64,000 bases of DNA from Acinetobacter sp. ANC 4204 (GCF_002135205.1 NZ_NEFZ01000006.1:124001-188000); one strand, 5' to 3'. Shown: positions 47,603 through 57,281, counted from the first letter of the stretch. Notes: generated by a model from the letters alone, not told the origin. A program made the numbers and translations.

Positions 47603-47634
47603 AAGGATACCCTCAAGTGGTATCCTTTTGTTTA
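47603..47634 (+). terminator. Intrinsic terminator between leuA and metX
   Basis: AAGGATACC pairs with GGTATCCTT around a 7-base loop and continues into a T-rich run. Confidence 0.85.
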
Positions 47635-47666
47635 TTAATCCCAAAGATTTAAGGCGTATTATTCCT

Positions 47667-48827
47667 GTGTCTTTTCCTGCTGACTCCGTGGGTATCGTTA
47701 CTCCACAAAAGTTTACTTTTGAAGAGCCGTTAGAGCTCGAATGCGGTCGTATTCTTCCTCGTTATGAATTGATGGTTGAAACCTATGGGGAACTCAATGC
47801 AGATAAATCCAATGCGATTTTAATTTGCCATGCGCTATCAGGACATCATCACGCCGCGGGTTATCATCATGCCGATGATAAAAAACCGGGTTGGTGGGAT
47901 GCTTGTATTGGCCCAGGTAAAGCGATTGATACCTCGAAATTTTTCGTGCTTGCACTGAACAATATTGGCGGTTGTAATGGTTCTACGGGTCCAACTTCGC
48001 CAAACCCTGAAAATGACAACCGCCCTTATGGCCCAGACTTTCCTTTAGTCACCGTCCGTGACTGGGTTAAAACCCAAGCCATTTTATCTGATCATCTGGG
48101 CATTCATGTCTGGAGCGCGGTGATTGGCGGTTCATTGGGTGGTATGCAAGCCTTGCAATGGTCGGTTGATTATCCTGATCGCTTGCAAAAATGCGTGATT
48201 ATTGCCAGTGCGCCGAAATTATCGGCTCAGAATATTGCCTTTAACGAAGTCGCACGCCAGTCAATTTTGTCTGATCCAGACTTCCATGATGGTCGCTATC
48301 TTGAAAATGACAGCTATCCAAAACGTGGCCTAATTTTGGCACGTATGGTCGGCCATATTACCTACTTATCTGAAGAAGCCATGAAGCAGAAATTTGGTCG
48401 TGACCTAAAGTCAGGCAAATTTATGTATGGTTTCGATGTCGAGTTCCAAGTCGAAAGCTATTTGCGTTATCAAGGTGAGCAATTTAGCCGTAACTTTGAT
48501 GCCAACACTTACCTGATTATGACCAAAGCTTTGGATTATTTTGATCCTGCGCGTGAGTATGAGCAGTCTTTAGTTAAAGCCATGTCACAGACCAAATGTC
48601 AGTTCCTCGTGGTGTCCTTTACCACCGACTGGCGTTTTACCCCGCAACGCTCACAAGAAATTGTGGATGCGCTGATCACCAACCACAAACCAGTGAGCTA
48701 TTTAGATATCGACGCTGAACAAGGCCATGACTCATTCCTGTTCCCGATTCCTTTGTATGTAAAAGCATTACGTGCATTTCTGGGCGGTTCTGAACACCTT
48801 CAAGCAACATCTCAGGGGGCTGTGTAA
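47667..48827 (+). CDS. metX: Homoserine O-acyltransferase MetX
   Basis: From the GTG at 47667 ([16 protein letters not shown] in homologues) the product has 386 residues; an upstream TTG at 47628 lies within the leuA terminator tail and is rejected. It is an alpha/beta hydrolase-fold acyltransferase for methionine synthesis. The elbow is GGSLGGMQ, the aspartate TTDWRF and the histidine EQGHDSF. Acinetobacter MetX is described as using succinyl-CoA (MetXS); sequence alone here does not prove which acyl donor is used. The metW start overlaps its stop by one base. Confidence 0.94.
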   Translation: MSFPADSVGIVTPQKFTFEEPLELECGRILPRYELMVETYGELNADKSNAILICHALSGHHHAAGYHHADDKKPGWWDACIGPGKAIDTSKFFVLALNNIGGCNGSTGPTSPNPENDNRPYGPDFPLVTVRDWVKTQAILSDHLGIHVWSAVIGGSLGGMQALQWSVDYPDRLQKCVIIASAPKLSAQNIAFNEVARQSILSDPDFHDGRYLENDSYPKRGLILARMVGHITYLSEEAMKQKFGRDLKSGKFMYGFDVEFQVESYLRYQGEQFSRNFDANTYLIMTKALDYFDPAREYEQSLVKAMSQTKCQFLVVSFTTDWRFTPQRSQEIVDALITNHKPVSYLDIDAEQGHDSFLFPIPLYVKALRAFLGGSEHLQATSQGAV

Positions 48828-49420
48828 TGCGTATTGATCATCAACTGGCAGAAAAATGGATCAAACCTGATTCCAGCGTACTCGATTTGGGCTGTGGTGA
48901 CGGTGAATTACTGGCCCATATGAGCAAAAAGCACAATATTCGCGCATATGGACTGGAAATTGATCAAGAAAAGATTGCAATTGCGGTCGGTCGCGGGTTA
49001 AATATTATCCAACAAGACTTAAACTTGGGTTTAAGCCGTTTTGCAGACCAGTCTTTTGACTATGTCGTTATGGCACAAGCCTTGCAAGCGGTAGATGCAC
49101 CAGATGTTTTATTACGTGATATGGTGCGCGTAGGGAAACAGGCAATCATTACATTTCCTAACTTTGCCCACTGGAAGACCCGTTCTTTCTTGGCACTGAA
49201 AGGAATGATGCCCGTTTCTGAAGCTTTGCCGTACATGTGGTATAACACACCCAATATCCACTTATGTACTTTCCGTGATTTTGAAGCACTTTGTGCGGAA
49301 AATAACATCAGAATTATTAATCGACTCGCTGTAAATGGGGATCAACAAGATAGTTTACTCAGTAAACGTCTCCCGAATTTGTTTGGTGAAGTCGCAATTT
49401 ATCGAGTGAGCGCTCTATGA
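48827..49420 (+). CDS. metW: Methionine biosynthesis protein MetW
   Basis: The 197-residue product is a class I methyltransferase-fold protein (VLDLGCGDGELLAHM as SAM site, near residues 19-33). MetW accompanies MetX in many proteobacteria and is needed for efficient homoserine acylation. Its start overlaps the metX stop (TAATG), so the pair is coupled. The four-base overlap with the next Sel1-repeat gene extends the operon. Confidence 0.94.
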   Translation: MRIDHQLAEKWIKPDSSVLDLGCGDGELLAHMSKKHNIRAYGLEIDQEKIAIAVGRGLNIIQQDLNLGLSRFADQSFDYVVMAQALQAVDAPDVLLRDMVRVGKQAIITFPNFAHWKTRSFLALKGMMPVSEALPYMWYNTPNIHLCTFRDFEALCAENNIRIINRLAVNGDQQDSLLSKRLPNLFGEVAIYRVSAL

Positions 49421-50007
49421 AAAAACTATTCTTAAGCACGACGCTACTGGTTGGACTTTTGAGCATTCAAGCTCATGCAGATTATGTTTCCCCAACCACG
49501 TCTGTTGCGAGTCAAGCTGCACAATATTCTGTTATGGATATCAATAGCTTAATTAAAGCAGCAAAAGCAGGCCAGCCTGCTGCACAGTTCTATCTTGCAA
49601 CCAAGTACCAACAAGGCAAAGACATTGCTGCAGATGAACGACAGGCTTTTGCTTGGTATAAAGCTGCTGCTGATCAAGGTCTTTCGGCGGCTCAGCTGAA
49701 TGTGGGACGTATGCTTGCAGATGGTCTAGGCACCAAAAAAGATGAATCTTTAGCACGTCAATACTTTGAAAAAGCAGCCAGCCGTGGTGATAACCGCGCA
49801 AGCTTTAACTTAGCCATGATGGAAGAGCAAAAGAAAAATTATATGGGTGCTTACCAATGGTATGAACTTTCAACCCGTGATGGCATGCTCGACAATAAAG
49901 TAATCACGCTTTCTGAAGGCAAGAAAACAGCCTTGGCAGCAAACTTAACCCAAGATCAAATTCGTCAAGCACGTGACCGTGCAGACAAATGGATTCAAGC
50001 TCAATAA
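49417..50007 (+). CDS. Sel1-repeat periplasmic protein
   Basis: The 196-residue product has a signal peptide (MKKLFLSTTLLVGLLSIQAHA, cleavage after AHA) and three Sel1-like repeats: AAQFYLATKYQQGKDI, AAQLNVGRMLADGLGT and NRASFNLAMMEEQKK. Sel1 repeats mediate protein contacts. Overlap by ATGA with metW suggests coupled translation, although there is no known functional link to methionine synthesis. A terminator lies downstream. Confidence 0.9.
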   Translation: MKKLFLSTTLLVGLLSIQAHADYVSPTTSVASQAAQYSVMDINSLIKAAKAGQPAAQFYLATKYQQGKDIAADERQAFAWYKAAADQGLSAAQLNVGRMLADGLGTKKDESLARQYFEKAASRGDNRASFNLAMMEEQKKNYMGAYQWYELSTRDGMLDNKVITLSEGKKTALAANLTQDQIRQARDRADKWIQAQ

Positions 50008-50025
50008 GCTTTTATTTCCATACTC

Positions 50026-50046
50026 AGCACCTTCGGGTGCTTTTTT
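50026..50046 (+). terminator. Intrinsic terminator of metX-metW-sel1
   Basis: AGCACC pairs with GGTGCT around a TTCG tetraloop, followed by six T. Confidence 0.88.
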
Positions 50047-50111
50047 ATTGCCTATCCATGAGTAGGACTTGTTAAAATAACCGCATAATTTTTAAAGCAC
50101 GGATCTTTCAC

Positions 50112-50738
50112 ATGGCATCAACTGATTGGTTATCTCAAGGCACGTTAGTCCTCGCAAGCAATAACAAAGGCAAAATTGCTGAATTTGAAAAATTATTTGC
50201 AGAACTCAACTTACCTGTCGAAGTGATTGCTCAAGGTAAATTGAATATTGAAGATGCCATTGAAGATGGTTTGAGCTTTATTGAAAATGCCATCATTAAA
50301 GCACGCCATGCCTCTAAAATTTCAGGAAAACCTGCCATTGCAGATGACTCAGGGATTTGTGTTCCAGTTTTAGGTGGTGCACCTGGGATTTACTCTGCGC
50401 GTTATGCAGGTGAACACGGCGATGATGCTGCCAATAACCAAAAACTATTGGCTGAACTCAAGCCATTGCGTAAAGACGATCAAGTGATTGAAGGCATGTT
50501 TGTATGCGTTTTAGCCTTAGTACAACATGCCGATGATCCCCTTCCTCAAATTTTCCAAGGCATTTGGAAAGGTGAAGTACTCGAAGCTGCTCGCGGTGAA
50601 AATGGGTTTGGTTATGACCCACTGTTTTGGTTACCGAACTTAGGGCTCTCAAGTGCAGAAATGAGCAAAGAAGAAAAAAATAAAATCAGCCATCGTGGTC
50701 AGGCGATGCAACTGTTTAAAGCCAGTTTGAAACACTAA
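50112..50738 (+). CDS. rdgB: dITP/XTP pyrophosphatase RdgB
   Basis: The 208-residue Ham1-type enzyme removes inosine and xanthine nucleoside triphosphates from the nucleotide pool. Signatures are VLASNNKGKIAEFEKLF at the N-terminus, EDGLSFIENAIIKARHAS, ADDSGICVPVLGGAPGIYSARYAG and ENGFGYDPLFWLP, SHRGQAM. Length fits the family (about 200). It is transcribed alone after the sel1 terminator. Confidence 0.96.
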   Translation: MASTDWLSQGTLVLASNNKGKIAEFEKLFAELNLPVEVIAQGKLNIEDAIEDGLSFIENAIIKARHASKISGKPAIADDSGICVPVLGGAPGIYSARYAGEHGDDAANNQKLLAELKPLRKDDQVIEGMFVCVLALVQHADDPLPQIFQGIWKGEVLEAARGENGFGYDPLFWLPNLGLSSAEMSKEEKNKISHRGQAMQLFKASLKH

Positions 50739-50756
50739 AATCTAGCTTTACAATAG

Positions 50757-50800
50757 ATCCCTCTCCTCCTTTTCAAAGATCAGGATGAGGGATTCTTTAT
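50757..50800 (+). terminator. Hairpin downstream of rdgB
   Basis: ATCCCTC pairs with GAGGGAT across a 23-base interior with further partial pairing, followed by a short T-rich stretch. It overlaps the last bases of the convergent AEC gene. Confidence 0.45.
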
Positions 50801-51678
50801 AAACTCGGAATCAAAGCATGGATCAGTAAACCATAAGCACCAATCAATATCGCACTGGCAATCGTACCTGATGCAATGTATTTCGCAGAATGTCCTGTAC
50901 CTTGATAATATGTTTCTAAAGCCACAATATTTGCCGCTGGTGGCAATAAAAAGAACATCAACATAATGGCATAAGTCAAAACCACATGCGGAATGGGTAA
51001 CCAAAAATACGCCACAGTACACAATAAAACGGCAATTAACATCCGACTAAAAATCAAAACGAGACTCTGTTTTAAGTCGATCCAATGAATCCTGACTTTA
51101 CTGAGCCACATGCCCAAAACACACATCCCTGAAAACGTCACCAAAACTTTATTTAACTGATACAGAAACTGAATCACTGGATGATGTTCCCACAGACTTA
51201 AATCCCAAACTGACAGTAGAGCGGCGACACAAAGCGCAACTACAGGCGGAGAAAGCAGGACATTTTTTAAAATAAACTTTGGATCTTGCTTGGTTTCACT
51301 CACTGCAATTACGGCACAAATATTACCAAAAAGTGACCCTCCAATATACAAAGCGACAATCGTGCTACTGGCTTCGGGACCAAATATCGCCAAGGCAAAT
51401 GGAAAACCCAACCATGCGCCATTTAAATAACTCAAGCACAGTACACGTAATTTATCTTTAAGCATGGCATAAAAGATAACAAAGAAAAAAATAGAGCTAA
51501 AAAAGCTAAATGCAATCAGCCACAGACTTCCCTCTTTGTAAAACACCATGTTGTAGATAATGACAACAGGAATCAGCAAACGTGCCAATAATGAAGCTAA
51601 AAGTGCACGAAACGATTTTAGCTTTTCGGCTCCCCAGTACCCGATCAGAAATGAAATGAGAGGAAGAATGAGCGCCAT
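50797..51678 (-). CDS. AEC family transporter
   Basis: The 293-residue integral membrane protein has about ten helices and the AEC (auxin efflux carrier-like) pattern, with gaps such as LPPAANIVALETYY near residues 240-250 and SYLNGAWLGFPFALAIFGP. Family members export small organic acids such as malate. The substrate is unknown. It is alone on its strand, with tatABC starting on the other strand after 185 bases. Confidence 0.88.
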   Translation of the reverse strand: MALILPLISFLIGYWGAEKLKSFRALLASLLARLLIPVVIIYNMVFYKEGSLWLIAFSFFSSIFFFVIFYAMLKDKLRVLCLSYLNGAWLGFPFALAIFGPEASSTIVALYIGGSLFGNICAVIAVSETKQDPKFILKNVLLSPPVVALCVAALLSVWDLSLWEHHPVIQFLYQLNKVLVTFSGMCVLGMWLSKVRIHWIDLKQSLVLIFSRMLIAVLLCTVAYFWLPIPHVVLTYAIMLMFFLLPPAANIVALETYYQGTGHSAKYIASGTIASAILIGAYGLLIHALIPSL

Positions 51679-51863
51679 TGAGTTATTTTTTCATATAGAG
51701 AAAGGCTAAATCCTAGCACAGTCATAACGATCCAATAGGTGAAAGTTCACTTTTCTAAATGTCTTTTTATCGCATGTTGTCTTGAAACTGAAATATGACC
51801 GTCACCTCCATGTCATACAAGCCTGTTGATATAGGGAAAATGAAAAATGATGAGGAACGACCC

Positions 51864-52082
51864 ATGGCGGGATTATCAATTTGGCATGTACTAATTTTTG
51901 CAATTGTTGTGATTCTTCTTTTTGGTACAGCCAAACTCAAAAACTTAGGTAAAGACGTTGGTGGTGCTGTAAAAGACTTTAAAAAGTCGATTCGAGATGA
52001 TGAAACAGAACAGGCACAGTTAAATGAGCCAAAAACAATTGATGCTCATGTCAAAAGTACAGAAAGTACGATCAAAAGCTAA
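51864..52082 (+). CDS. tatA: Twin-arginine translocase subunit TatA
   Basis: The start ATG at 51864 has a good GAGGA site; an upstream frame start at 51795 is rejected. The 72-residue protein has the expected layout: an N-terminal membrane helix ([17 protein letters not shown]), the Tat[21 protein letters not shown] signature, then a polar tail. TatA oligomerises to permit folded-protein export through TatBC. tatB follows 12 bases later. Confidence 0.95.
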   Translation: MAGLSIWHVLIFAIVVILLFGTAKLKNLGKDVGGAVKDFKKSIRDDETEQAQLNEPKTIDAHVKSTESTIKS

Positions 52083-52094
52083 GCGAGCATTGCC

Positions 52095-52517
52095 ATGCTA
52101 AATGTCGGTATGACAGAACTATTATGCTTCGCTATTGTTGCATTATTAGTTTTAGGTCCTGAAAAGCTACCTGAAGCGGCACGCTTTGCAGCCAAATGGT
52201 ATGGCAAAGCCAAACGCTTTATCAATAGTGTTCAAACAGAAGTCGATCGTGAGCTGAAGCTTTCTGAATTTCGTCAAGAAATCCAAAAAGAAATTGAACG
52301 CATGACTGAGTTGGAACAGCGTCTACAAAAGCAGCTTGATCATCTCAGTCAATCTGCTCCAACGGTCAAAGTTGAAAATGCAATAACCTATAAATATCAG
52401 TGGCTAGCCCCTTCTCCTTTAGCCCCATTTTCAATCAACCATCTTAAACAACATGCTACACCTATGCCCAACGCAGCGAATGTACCTATCCAACCTGAAT
52501 TGAAGATCGCAGTATGA
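52095..52517 (+). CDS. tatB: Twin-arginine translocase subunit TatB
   Basis: The 140-residue protein has the membrane helix MTELLCFAIVALLVLGPEKLPEAAR and a long amphipathic helix and coiled tail (RELKLSEFRQEIQKEIERM). The LGPEKLPEAAR signature is TatB-specific. TatB recognises signal peptides together with TatC. The C-terminus is proline-rich and divergent. It overlaps tatC by 4 bases. Confidence 0.95.
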   Translation: MLNVGMTELLCFAIVALLVLGPEKLPEAARFAAKWYGKAKRFINSVQTEVDRELKLSEFRQEIQKEIERMTELEQRLQKQLDHLSQSAPTVKVENAITYKYQWLAPSPLAPFSINHLKQHATPMPNAANVPIQPELKIAV

Positions 52518-53290
52518 ATCAAGTGTCAACAAGGCCCGACTCAAGCACAGGCCAAGATGAACAATTAGAACAAATGCCTGTCATGCAGCACTTAATTGTA
52601 CTGCGTAAGTACCTATTTAAAATTGTTGGTATTACCCTGTTGTTGTTTTTTTGCCTACTGCCATTTCGTAATACAACCTATCAATTGCTATCAGAGCCAT
52701 TACGCCAACAACTCCCCGTCAACTCCACCATGATTGCGACAGATGTCACAGCAACATTTATGGCGCCATTTAAATTAAATTTATTTGTTGCGCTGATGTT
52801 GGCTATGCCAGTTATCATCTATTTACTTTGGTCATTTGTTCGACCCGCACTGTATGAGAAAGAGCGTTTTTTGGCCATTCCTTTGCTCGTAGGGAGTATT
52901 GCACTGTTTTATATTGGCGTAGCCTTCGCCTATTTCATTACCCTTCCAGCCATATTACATTTTTTTATCAGTGTCTCACCTGAAAGTGTTGCACCGATGA
53001 CAGATATCAATAGTTATCTCAGTTTTTGCCTGAAACTTTTTTTAGTGTTTGGACTCACTTTTGAAATTCCAATTATTACCCTCATCCTGATTTTAATTGG
53101 TGTGGTTAGCACTCAAAGTTTGGCTGAAAAGCGTCGCTTTATCGTAGTCGGATGCTTTTTCATTGCCATGTTTGTCACACCTCCTGATGCACTTTCGATG
53201 ATTATGCTTGCAGTACCAATGTGGTTATTATTTGAAGTTGGTTTATTTTTCGGAAAACTATTAGAAAAAAGAAAAACTATAAGCCACTAA
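52514..53290 (+). CDS. tatC: Twin-arginine translocase subunit TatC
   Basis: The 258-residue membrane protein has six predicted helices and the conserved N-terminal MPVMQHLIVLRKYLFK-like region, then SEPLRQQLP, FVRPALYEKERFL and GLTFEIPIITLILI. TatC binds the twin-arginine signal. The ATG overlaps the tatB stop (ATGA). phoX follows 185 bases later. Confidence 0.95.
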   Translation: MNQVSTRPDSSTGQDEQLEQMPVMQHLIVLRKYLFKIVGITLLLFFCLLPFRNTTYQLLSEPLRQQLPVNSTMIATDVTATFMAPFKLNLFVALMLAMPVIIYLLWSFVRPALYEKERFLAIPLLVGSIALFYIGVAFAYFITLPAILHFFISVSPESVAPMTDINSYLSFCLKLFLVFGLTFEIPIITLILILIGVVSTQSLAEKRRFIVVGCFFIAMFVTPPDALSMIMLAVPMWLLFEVGLFFGKLLEKRKTISH

Positions 53291-53320
53291 AGCTTAAAAA
53301 GAATCAGTTTCTCTTCTCTT

Positions 53321-53347
53321 TCCTCCAACACTGTATGGAGGATTTTT
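53321..53347 (+). terminator. Intrinsic terminator of tatABC
   Basis: TCCTCCA pairs with TGGAGGA around an 8-base loop, then five T. Confidence 0.8.
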
Positions 53348-53402
53348 CATTTGTAATTTAAAGCATCATCCTATCAACTTCTGTCTTTAAATTGACCCAA
53401 AA

Positions 53403-53420
53403 CTGTAAATAAAACGTCAT
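53403..53420 (+). promoter_or_regulatory. Candidate Pho box upstream of phoX
   Basis: By eye, CTGTAAATAAAACGTCAT matches the 18-base Pho box (two CTGTCAT repeats with a 4-base spacer) at 13 positions, 55 bases before the phoX ATG. It suggests PhoB control. Confidence 0.45.
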
Positions 53421-53475
53421 TTGCGCTTCCTACAATCTAGCTCAACTTACTTACAATTATTGATATGGACTTACT

Positions 53476-55452
53476 ATGACAGCCACAACAAATCAGCCAA
53501 GTCGTCGTGATCTTTTAAAATGGTTTGCGGGAATTCCTTTTTTACCGCTTGGGGCAATGACAACCGCAGCAGCATTAAGCGGTTGTAATGACAGCGACAA
53601 CGAAACCAATGTAACACCACCAGTGACAAAACCTGCAAACTTAAAAACAGCAACATTTACAGCAATGGCAGCACCGATTGTAATTGCTGACCGTGCTAAA
53701 ACTTCGGTCAGCTCAAAACTCAAAATCGACTGGGATGACTCGACCAGTTCAGAGTACCAACTCGGCTATCAAAGCTTTTTTGAAACGGGTAATACAGTGC
53801 CTAAATGGGGCGGTGGTGAAATCATTGCTGGGGGCTATTTTAATGCCAAAGGTGAAGCCATTATGGATACATCTGTTCCAAGCTCACCACGCCAATTCTT
53901 TTCAGACTGCCCAGATGGCTCATCACTGATTCATTTAGAAGGTGCTCAGGTTGAAGGTGTAAGCAATCCAGTGTTCCATGTGGTGCAATTTGAATATGCA
54001 TCCCTAAACTTAGCTGGCGTGAGCGAGTATGGCAACTTACCCTCCCCAATCGCGATTTTAACGCTAGACCAAAACCAAACGACAGGCCATTTAGAGCTTA
54101 AAAAATACTTTAATGTTGATACATCGGCAGTTCATGGACTATGGATCACGTGTGGAGCAAGTCTGTCGCCGTGGAACACACATTTATCGAGCGAAGAATA
54201 TGAACCTGATGCATTTGAACAAGGTATTGGCGGGCCAAGTCCAAAAGGAATCAGCAAAAACTTCTTTGGGGATGAAACGGTCGCTAAACCATATAACTAT
54301 GGTCATTTACCTGAGGTGATTGTCAACAAAGACGGTAGCGGTAGCATTGTAAAACACTTCTGCATGGGGCGTATCTCGCATGAGCTTGTACATGTTATGC
54401 CTGATAACCGTACCGTGATTATGGGCGATGACTACACCAACGGCGGTTTCTTTATGTTCATTGCCGATGTCGCAAAAGATTTGTCGGCTGGTAAGCTTTA
54501 TGTCGCTCAATATGTATCTGAACTGACAGAGAGTAGCACAGGTCAAATCAAATGGATTGAACTTGGTCATGCAACCAGTCAAGAAATTGAAAACATGGTG
54601 AATGTTAACAATATTCAACCTAGCGATATTATGGAAAGTTTAACCACCAATCCAAATGACACGTCATACACCGAAATTATCTTAAATAAAAAGAAACTTT
54701 GGGTAAAAGTAAAACCGGGTATGGAAAAAGCAGCAGCCTTCCTTGAAACCCACCGTTATGCAGCACTCAAAGGTGGCAGTATGGCCTTCACCAAAATGGA
54801 AGGCACCACCATCAACATTAAGGATAAAGTGGCGTATTCTGCTTTAGCCAACATTCAAGATTCAATGATCAAAGACAATGCGGCATGGGTTGCTGCGCAC
54901 AATGTTTCATTTACGAAAAAAATCACCGCAGGTGGCGTGCTGGCACATGATTTAACAGCAGGACAGAACACAACCGATGGTCAACCAATCGACAGTGAGT
55001 GGGTTCCACATCAATCTAAAATGTTATTGATGGGTGAAGACATCACAGTAGATAGTTTAGGCAACACTGCAAATCCAGATAAAATCGCAAGCCCTGACAA
55101 CTTAAAGTTCTCTGAAACGCTACGTACGTTGTTCATTGGTGAAGACAGTGGGAACCACCCAAATAACTTCCTATGGGCATATAACGTTGATACCAAAGCA
55201 GATCCTGTACGTTTACTCTCGACCCCTGCTGGTGCAGAGTCAACTGGTTTACATGCGGTAGACTCTGTGAATGGTTGGACTTATATCATGAGCAATTTCC
55301 AGCATGCGGGTGATATGAAGAGCTTATCAGCAGATTTGAAAGCCGCAACCTTAGCCAATTACAATAATGGCTATAGTGCAAGTGTGGGTTATTTAACAGC
55401 AGACTTGATGCCATCTATTGAAAAGAAAAAGACTGAAACCAAAGCCTCTTAA
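53476..55452 (+). CDS. phoX: PhoX-type alkaline phosphatase, Tat substrate
   Basis: The 658-residue product starts with SRRDLLKW near residues 9-16, a twin-arginine motif, then a hydrophobic stretch and Cys37 in LSGCND, so both Tat export and lipid anchoring are possible. The rest matches the PhoX/DUF839 beta-propeller: PIAILTLDQNQTTG, HVMPDNRTVIMGDDYTNGGFFMFIAD and DNLKFSETLRTLFIGED segments. PhoX enzymes are calcium-dependent phosphomonoesterases of the periplasm or cell surface. It lies downstream of tatABC and has a Pho-box candidate. Confidence 0.88.
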   Translation: MTATTNQPSRRDLLKWFAGIPFLPLGAMTTAAALSGCNDSDNETNVTPPVTKPANLKTATFTAMAAPIVIADRAKTSVSSKLKIDWDDSTSSEYQLGYQSFFETGNTVPKWGGGEIIAGGYFNAKGEAIMDTSVPSSPRQFFSDCPDGSSLIHLEGAQVEGVSNPVFHVVQFEYASLNLAGVSEYGNLPSPIAILTLDQNQTTGHLELKKYFNVDTSAVHGLWITCGASLSPWNTHLSSEEYEPDAFEQGIGGPSPKGISKNFFGDETVAKPYNYGHLPEVIVNKDGSGSIVKHFCMGRISHELVHVMPDNRTVIMGDDYTNGGFFMFIADVAKDLSAGKLYVAQYVSELTESSTGQIKWIELGHATSQEIENMVNVNNIQPSDIMESLTTNPNDTSYTEIILNKKKLWVKVKPGMEKAAAFLETHRYAALKGGSMAFTKMEGTTINIKDKVAYSALANIQDSMIKDNAAWVAAHNVSFTKKITAGGVLAHDLTAGQNTTDGQPIDSEWVPHQSKMLLMGEDITVDSLGNTANPDKIASPDNLKFSETLRTLFIGEDSGNHPNNFLWAYNVDTKADPVRLLSTPAGAESTGLHAVDSVNGWTYIMSNFQHAGDMKSLSADLKAATLANYNNGYSASVGYLTADLMPSIEKKKTETKAS

Positions 55453-55464
55453 AACCGACCTTAA

Positions 55465-55493
55465 AAAAATGCCGACAACGAGTCGGCATTTTT
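55465..55493. terminator. Bidirectional terminator between phoX and the NRDE gene
   Basis: AAAAATGCCGAC pairs with GTCGGCATTTTT around a 5-base loop, A- and T-rich on both flanks, between convergent genes. Confidence 0.9.
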
Positions 55494-56275
55494 TAAGTCT
55501 TAACGACTACCCTCTGCTCAGTAATAAGCCCTTTCAACTCGCCCTGTTGCTGCTTTTCCAGCCAAGAGCAATGTTCATGAGTCATGCGCAGGAAGTTAGA
55601 GCAACGTGTGCCATAAATTGGGCTTTGAATAAAAGTCGAAGACAATAACTCCTCCATGTCCTGACTAATCCCCGTTTGTGGTAACAAGTCGGGGATAATC
55701 TTACGCTCATCTTCCAAAATATCCCATGCAGCCATCTCCACATCACTTTGTAAAATATGGCTTTGTTGCAACATTGGTAAAAACTCTTGAGTAAAGCGTT
55801 TGCGTAAATGTTTGGTCTTCTCCCAATGTTCGGTCATTAAACCATTTGACACTACATATACGCCTTTAGGCAAAATCTGTGGTGCCTCACCACGATTACT
55901 CATATAAACAGCTTGATGACGATCACCCATAAACAAGTTAAAGCCCGCATAGTCACATTGTTGTTTCTCTAAGTCTTGTGCAAAACGAATTGGCGTTTGT
56001 TCCGACTCTAAAAAGGATTGAATCAAATGCCCACGAGATGTGGGATAACTGGTTTGATCACGACCATCACGAAAGTTAGTCAAAACCGCCCAGCGCCCTG
56101 TGGGTGTAATACCCATCCACGTACCACCAGACTGCAAATCTTGCCCTGCAATAATCGGACTATTTTCCCACTGTTTTAAAGGACTCGAAGGACGCTGATA
56201 GAACTCATCTCGATTTGAAATCAAACACAATGGCAGATCATCCAAGACCTGCCATGCAATTGCCACAATGCACAT
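55493..56275 (-). CDS. NRDE/TANGO2-type protein
   Basis: The 260-residue protein begins MCIVAIAWQ and has the name-giving NRDE motif in LISNRDEFY (about residues 18-26), then SGGTWMGIT and AVLTNFRDG, typical of the NRDE/TANGO2 family with an N-terminal-nucleophile-like start at Cys2. The family is linked to organelle and heme trafficking in eukaryotes, but the bacterial role is unclear. It is divergent from lgt. Confidence 0.88.
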   Translation of the reverse strand: MCIVAIAWQVLDDLPLCLISNRDEFYQRPSSPLKQWENSPIIAGQDLQSGGTWMGITPTGRWAVLTNFRDGRDQTSYPTSRGHLIQSFLESEQTPIRFAQDLEKQQCDYAGFNLFMGDRHQAVYMSNRGEAPQILPKGVYVVSNGLMTEHWEKTKHLRKRFTQEFLPMLQQSHILQSDVEMAAWDILEDERKIIPDLLPQTGISQDMEELLSSTFIQSPIYGTRCSNFLRMTHEHCSWLEKQQQGELKGLITEQRVVVKT

Positions 56276-56368
56276 AAACGATACTCATCATCTTTACACA
56301 TTGAATGTACAACATTTTTCATCTCTTTCAGCTAAAATCTGTTCAAAACATAATGACTAGGAATATGC

Positions 56369-57181
56369 ATGCTGACCTATCCAAATATTGACCCCGTCGC
56401 AATAGCACTTGGCCCTTTACAAGTCCATTGGTACGGACTGATGTATTTATTGGCCTTTTTGTTTGCTTGGGGACTGGCAAGCTATCGCGCTAAAGAGCGT
56501 GGCTGGACACCCGATATGGTCTCTGATCTGATTTTTTACGGTGCTCTCGGTGTAGTGATTGGTGGTCGTGTCGGTTACGTCCTCTTTTATGGTTTTGAGC
56601 AGTTCCTTGCCAATCCGATTTGGCTATTCCAAGTCTGGACAGGCGGCATGAGTTTCCATGGCGGCTTCTTAGGTGTAATGCTTGCCATGCTGTTCTGGTG
56701 TAAGAAGTACACCATGACATGGTTCCAAACCCTCGACTTCATTGCTCCCTGTGTACCTACAGGTCTTATGTTTGGACGCTTTGGTAACTTTATTGGTGGG
56801 GAACTCTATGGACGCCCTGTAAGCGACCCGAACTTTGCGCTCGGCATGATCTTTCCAACCGACCCATTACAACTGGTTCGTCATCCCTCTCAACTCTATC
56901 AAGCCTTTTTTGAAGGCTTACTGCTGTTCATCGTCTTGTGGTGGTTCAGCTCAAAACCACGTCCACGTATGGCTGTGTCTGCCCTCTTCCTGATTGGTTA
57001 TGGTATAGCGCGTTTCATCGTCGAATTCTTCCGGGAACCAGACAATGGTCAACTGTTCATCGCATGGATGAGTAAAGGTCAGTTCCTTAGCCTACCAATG
57101 ATCTTGGTCGGAATCTGGATGATGTGGTATGCCTACCAAAAGAAAATCTATGATTGGGGTCCACAAAAGAACAATGGTTAA
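56369..57181 (+). CDS. lgt: Prolipoprotein diacylglyceryl transferase
   Basis: The 270-residue membrane enzyme adds diacylglycerol to the lipobox cysteine of prolipoproteins. Seven helices and the signature elements are present: HWYGLMYLLAF, GGRVGYVLFYG, MSFHGGFLGVM and the GRFGNFIGGELYGR motif. It acts on the lipoproteins predicted elsewhere in this window. In many gammaproteobacteria lgt directly precedes thyA; here three genes intervene. Confidence 0.97.
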   Translation: MLTYPNIDPVAIALGPLQVHWYGLMYLLAFLFAWGLASYRAKERGWTPDMVSDLIFYGALGVVIGGRVGYVLFYGFEQFLANPIWLFQVWTGGMSFHGGFLGVMLAMLFWCKKYTMTWFQTLDFIAPCVPTGLMFGRFGNFIGGELYGRPVSDPNFALGMIFPTDPLQLVRHPSQLYQAFFEGLLLFIVLWWFSSKPRPRMAVSALFLIGYGIARFIVEFFREPDNGQLFIAWMSKGQFLSLPMILVGIWMMWYAYQKKIYDWGPQKNNG

Positions 57182-57203
57182 TTAACCGCTATGATTCAAT
57201 ATT

Positions 57204-57227
57204 GGGGGCATCATCGCCCCCTTTTTT
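57204..57227 (+). terminator. Intrinsic terminator of lgt
   Basis: GGGGGC pairs with GCCCCC around a 6-base ATCATC loop, followed by T-run. Confidence 0.88.
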
Positions 57228-57281
57228 ATGGCTAAATTATGCTAAAGTGGTGCTTATCTCAGTTTAAAATACATCATCCCC

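Noticed and set aside
47628..47666. TTG start for metX 13 codons upstream
   Set aside because: It falls in the tail of the leuA terminator and homologues start at SFPADSVG.
53476..53600. phoX signal as plain Sec signal
   Set aside because: The SRRDLLKW twin-arginine motif before the hydrophobic stretch favours Tat.
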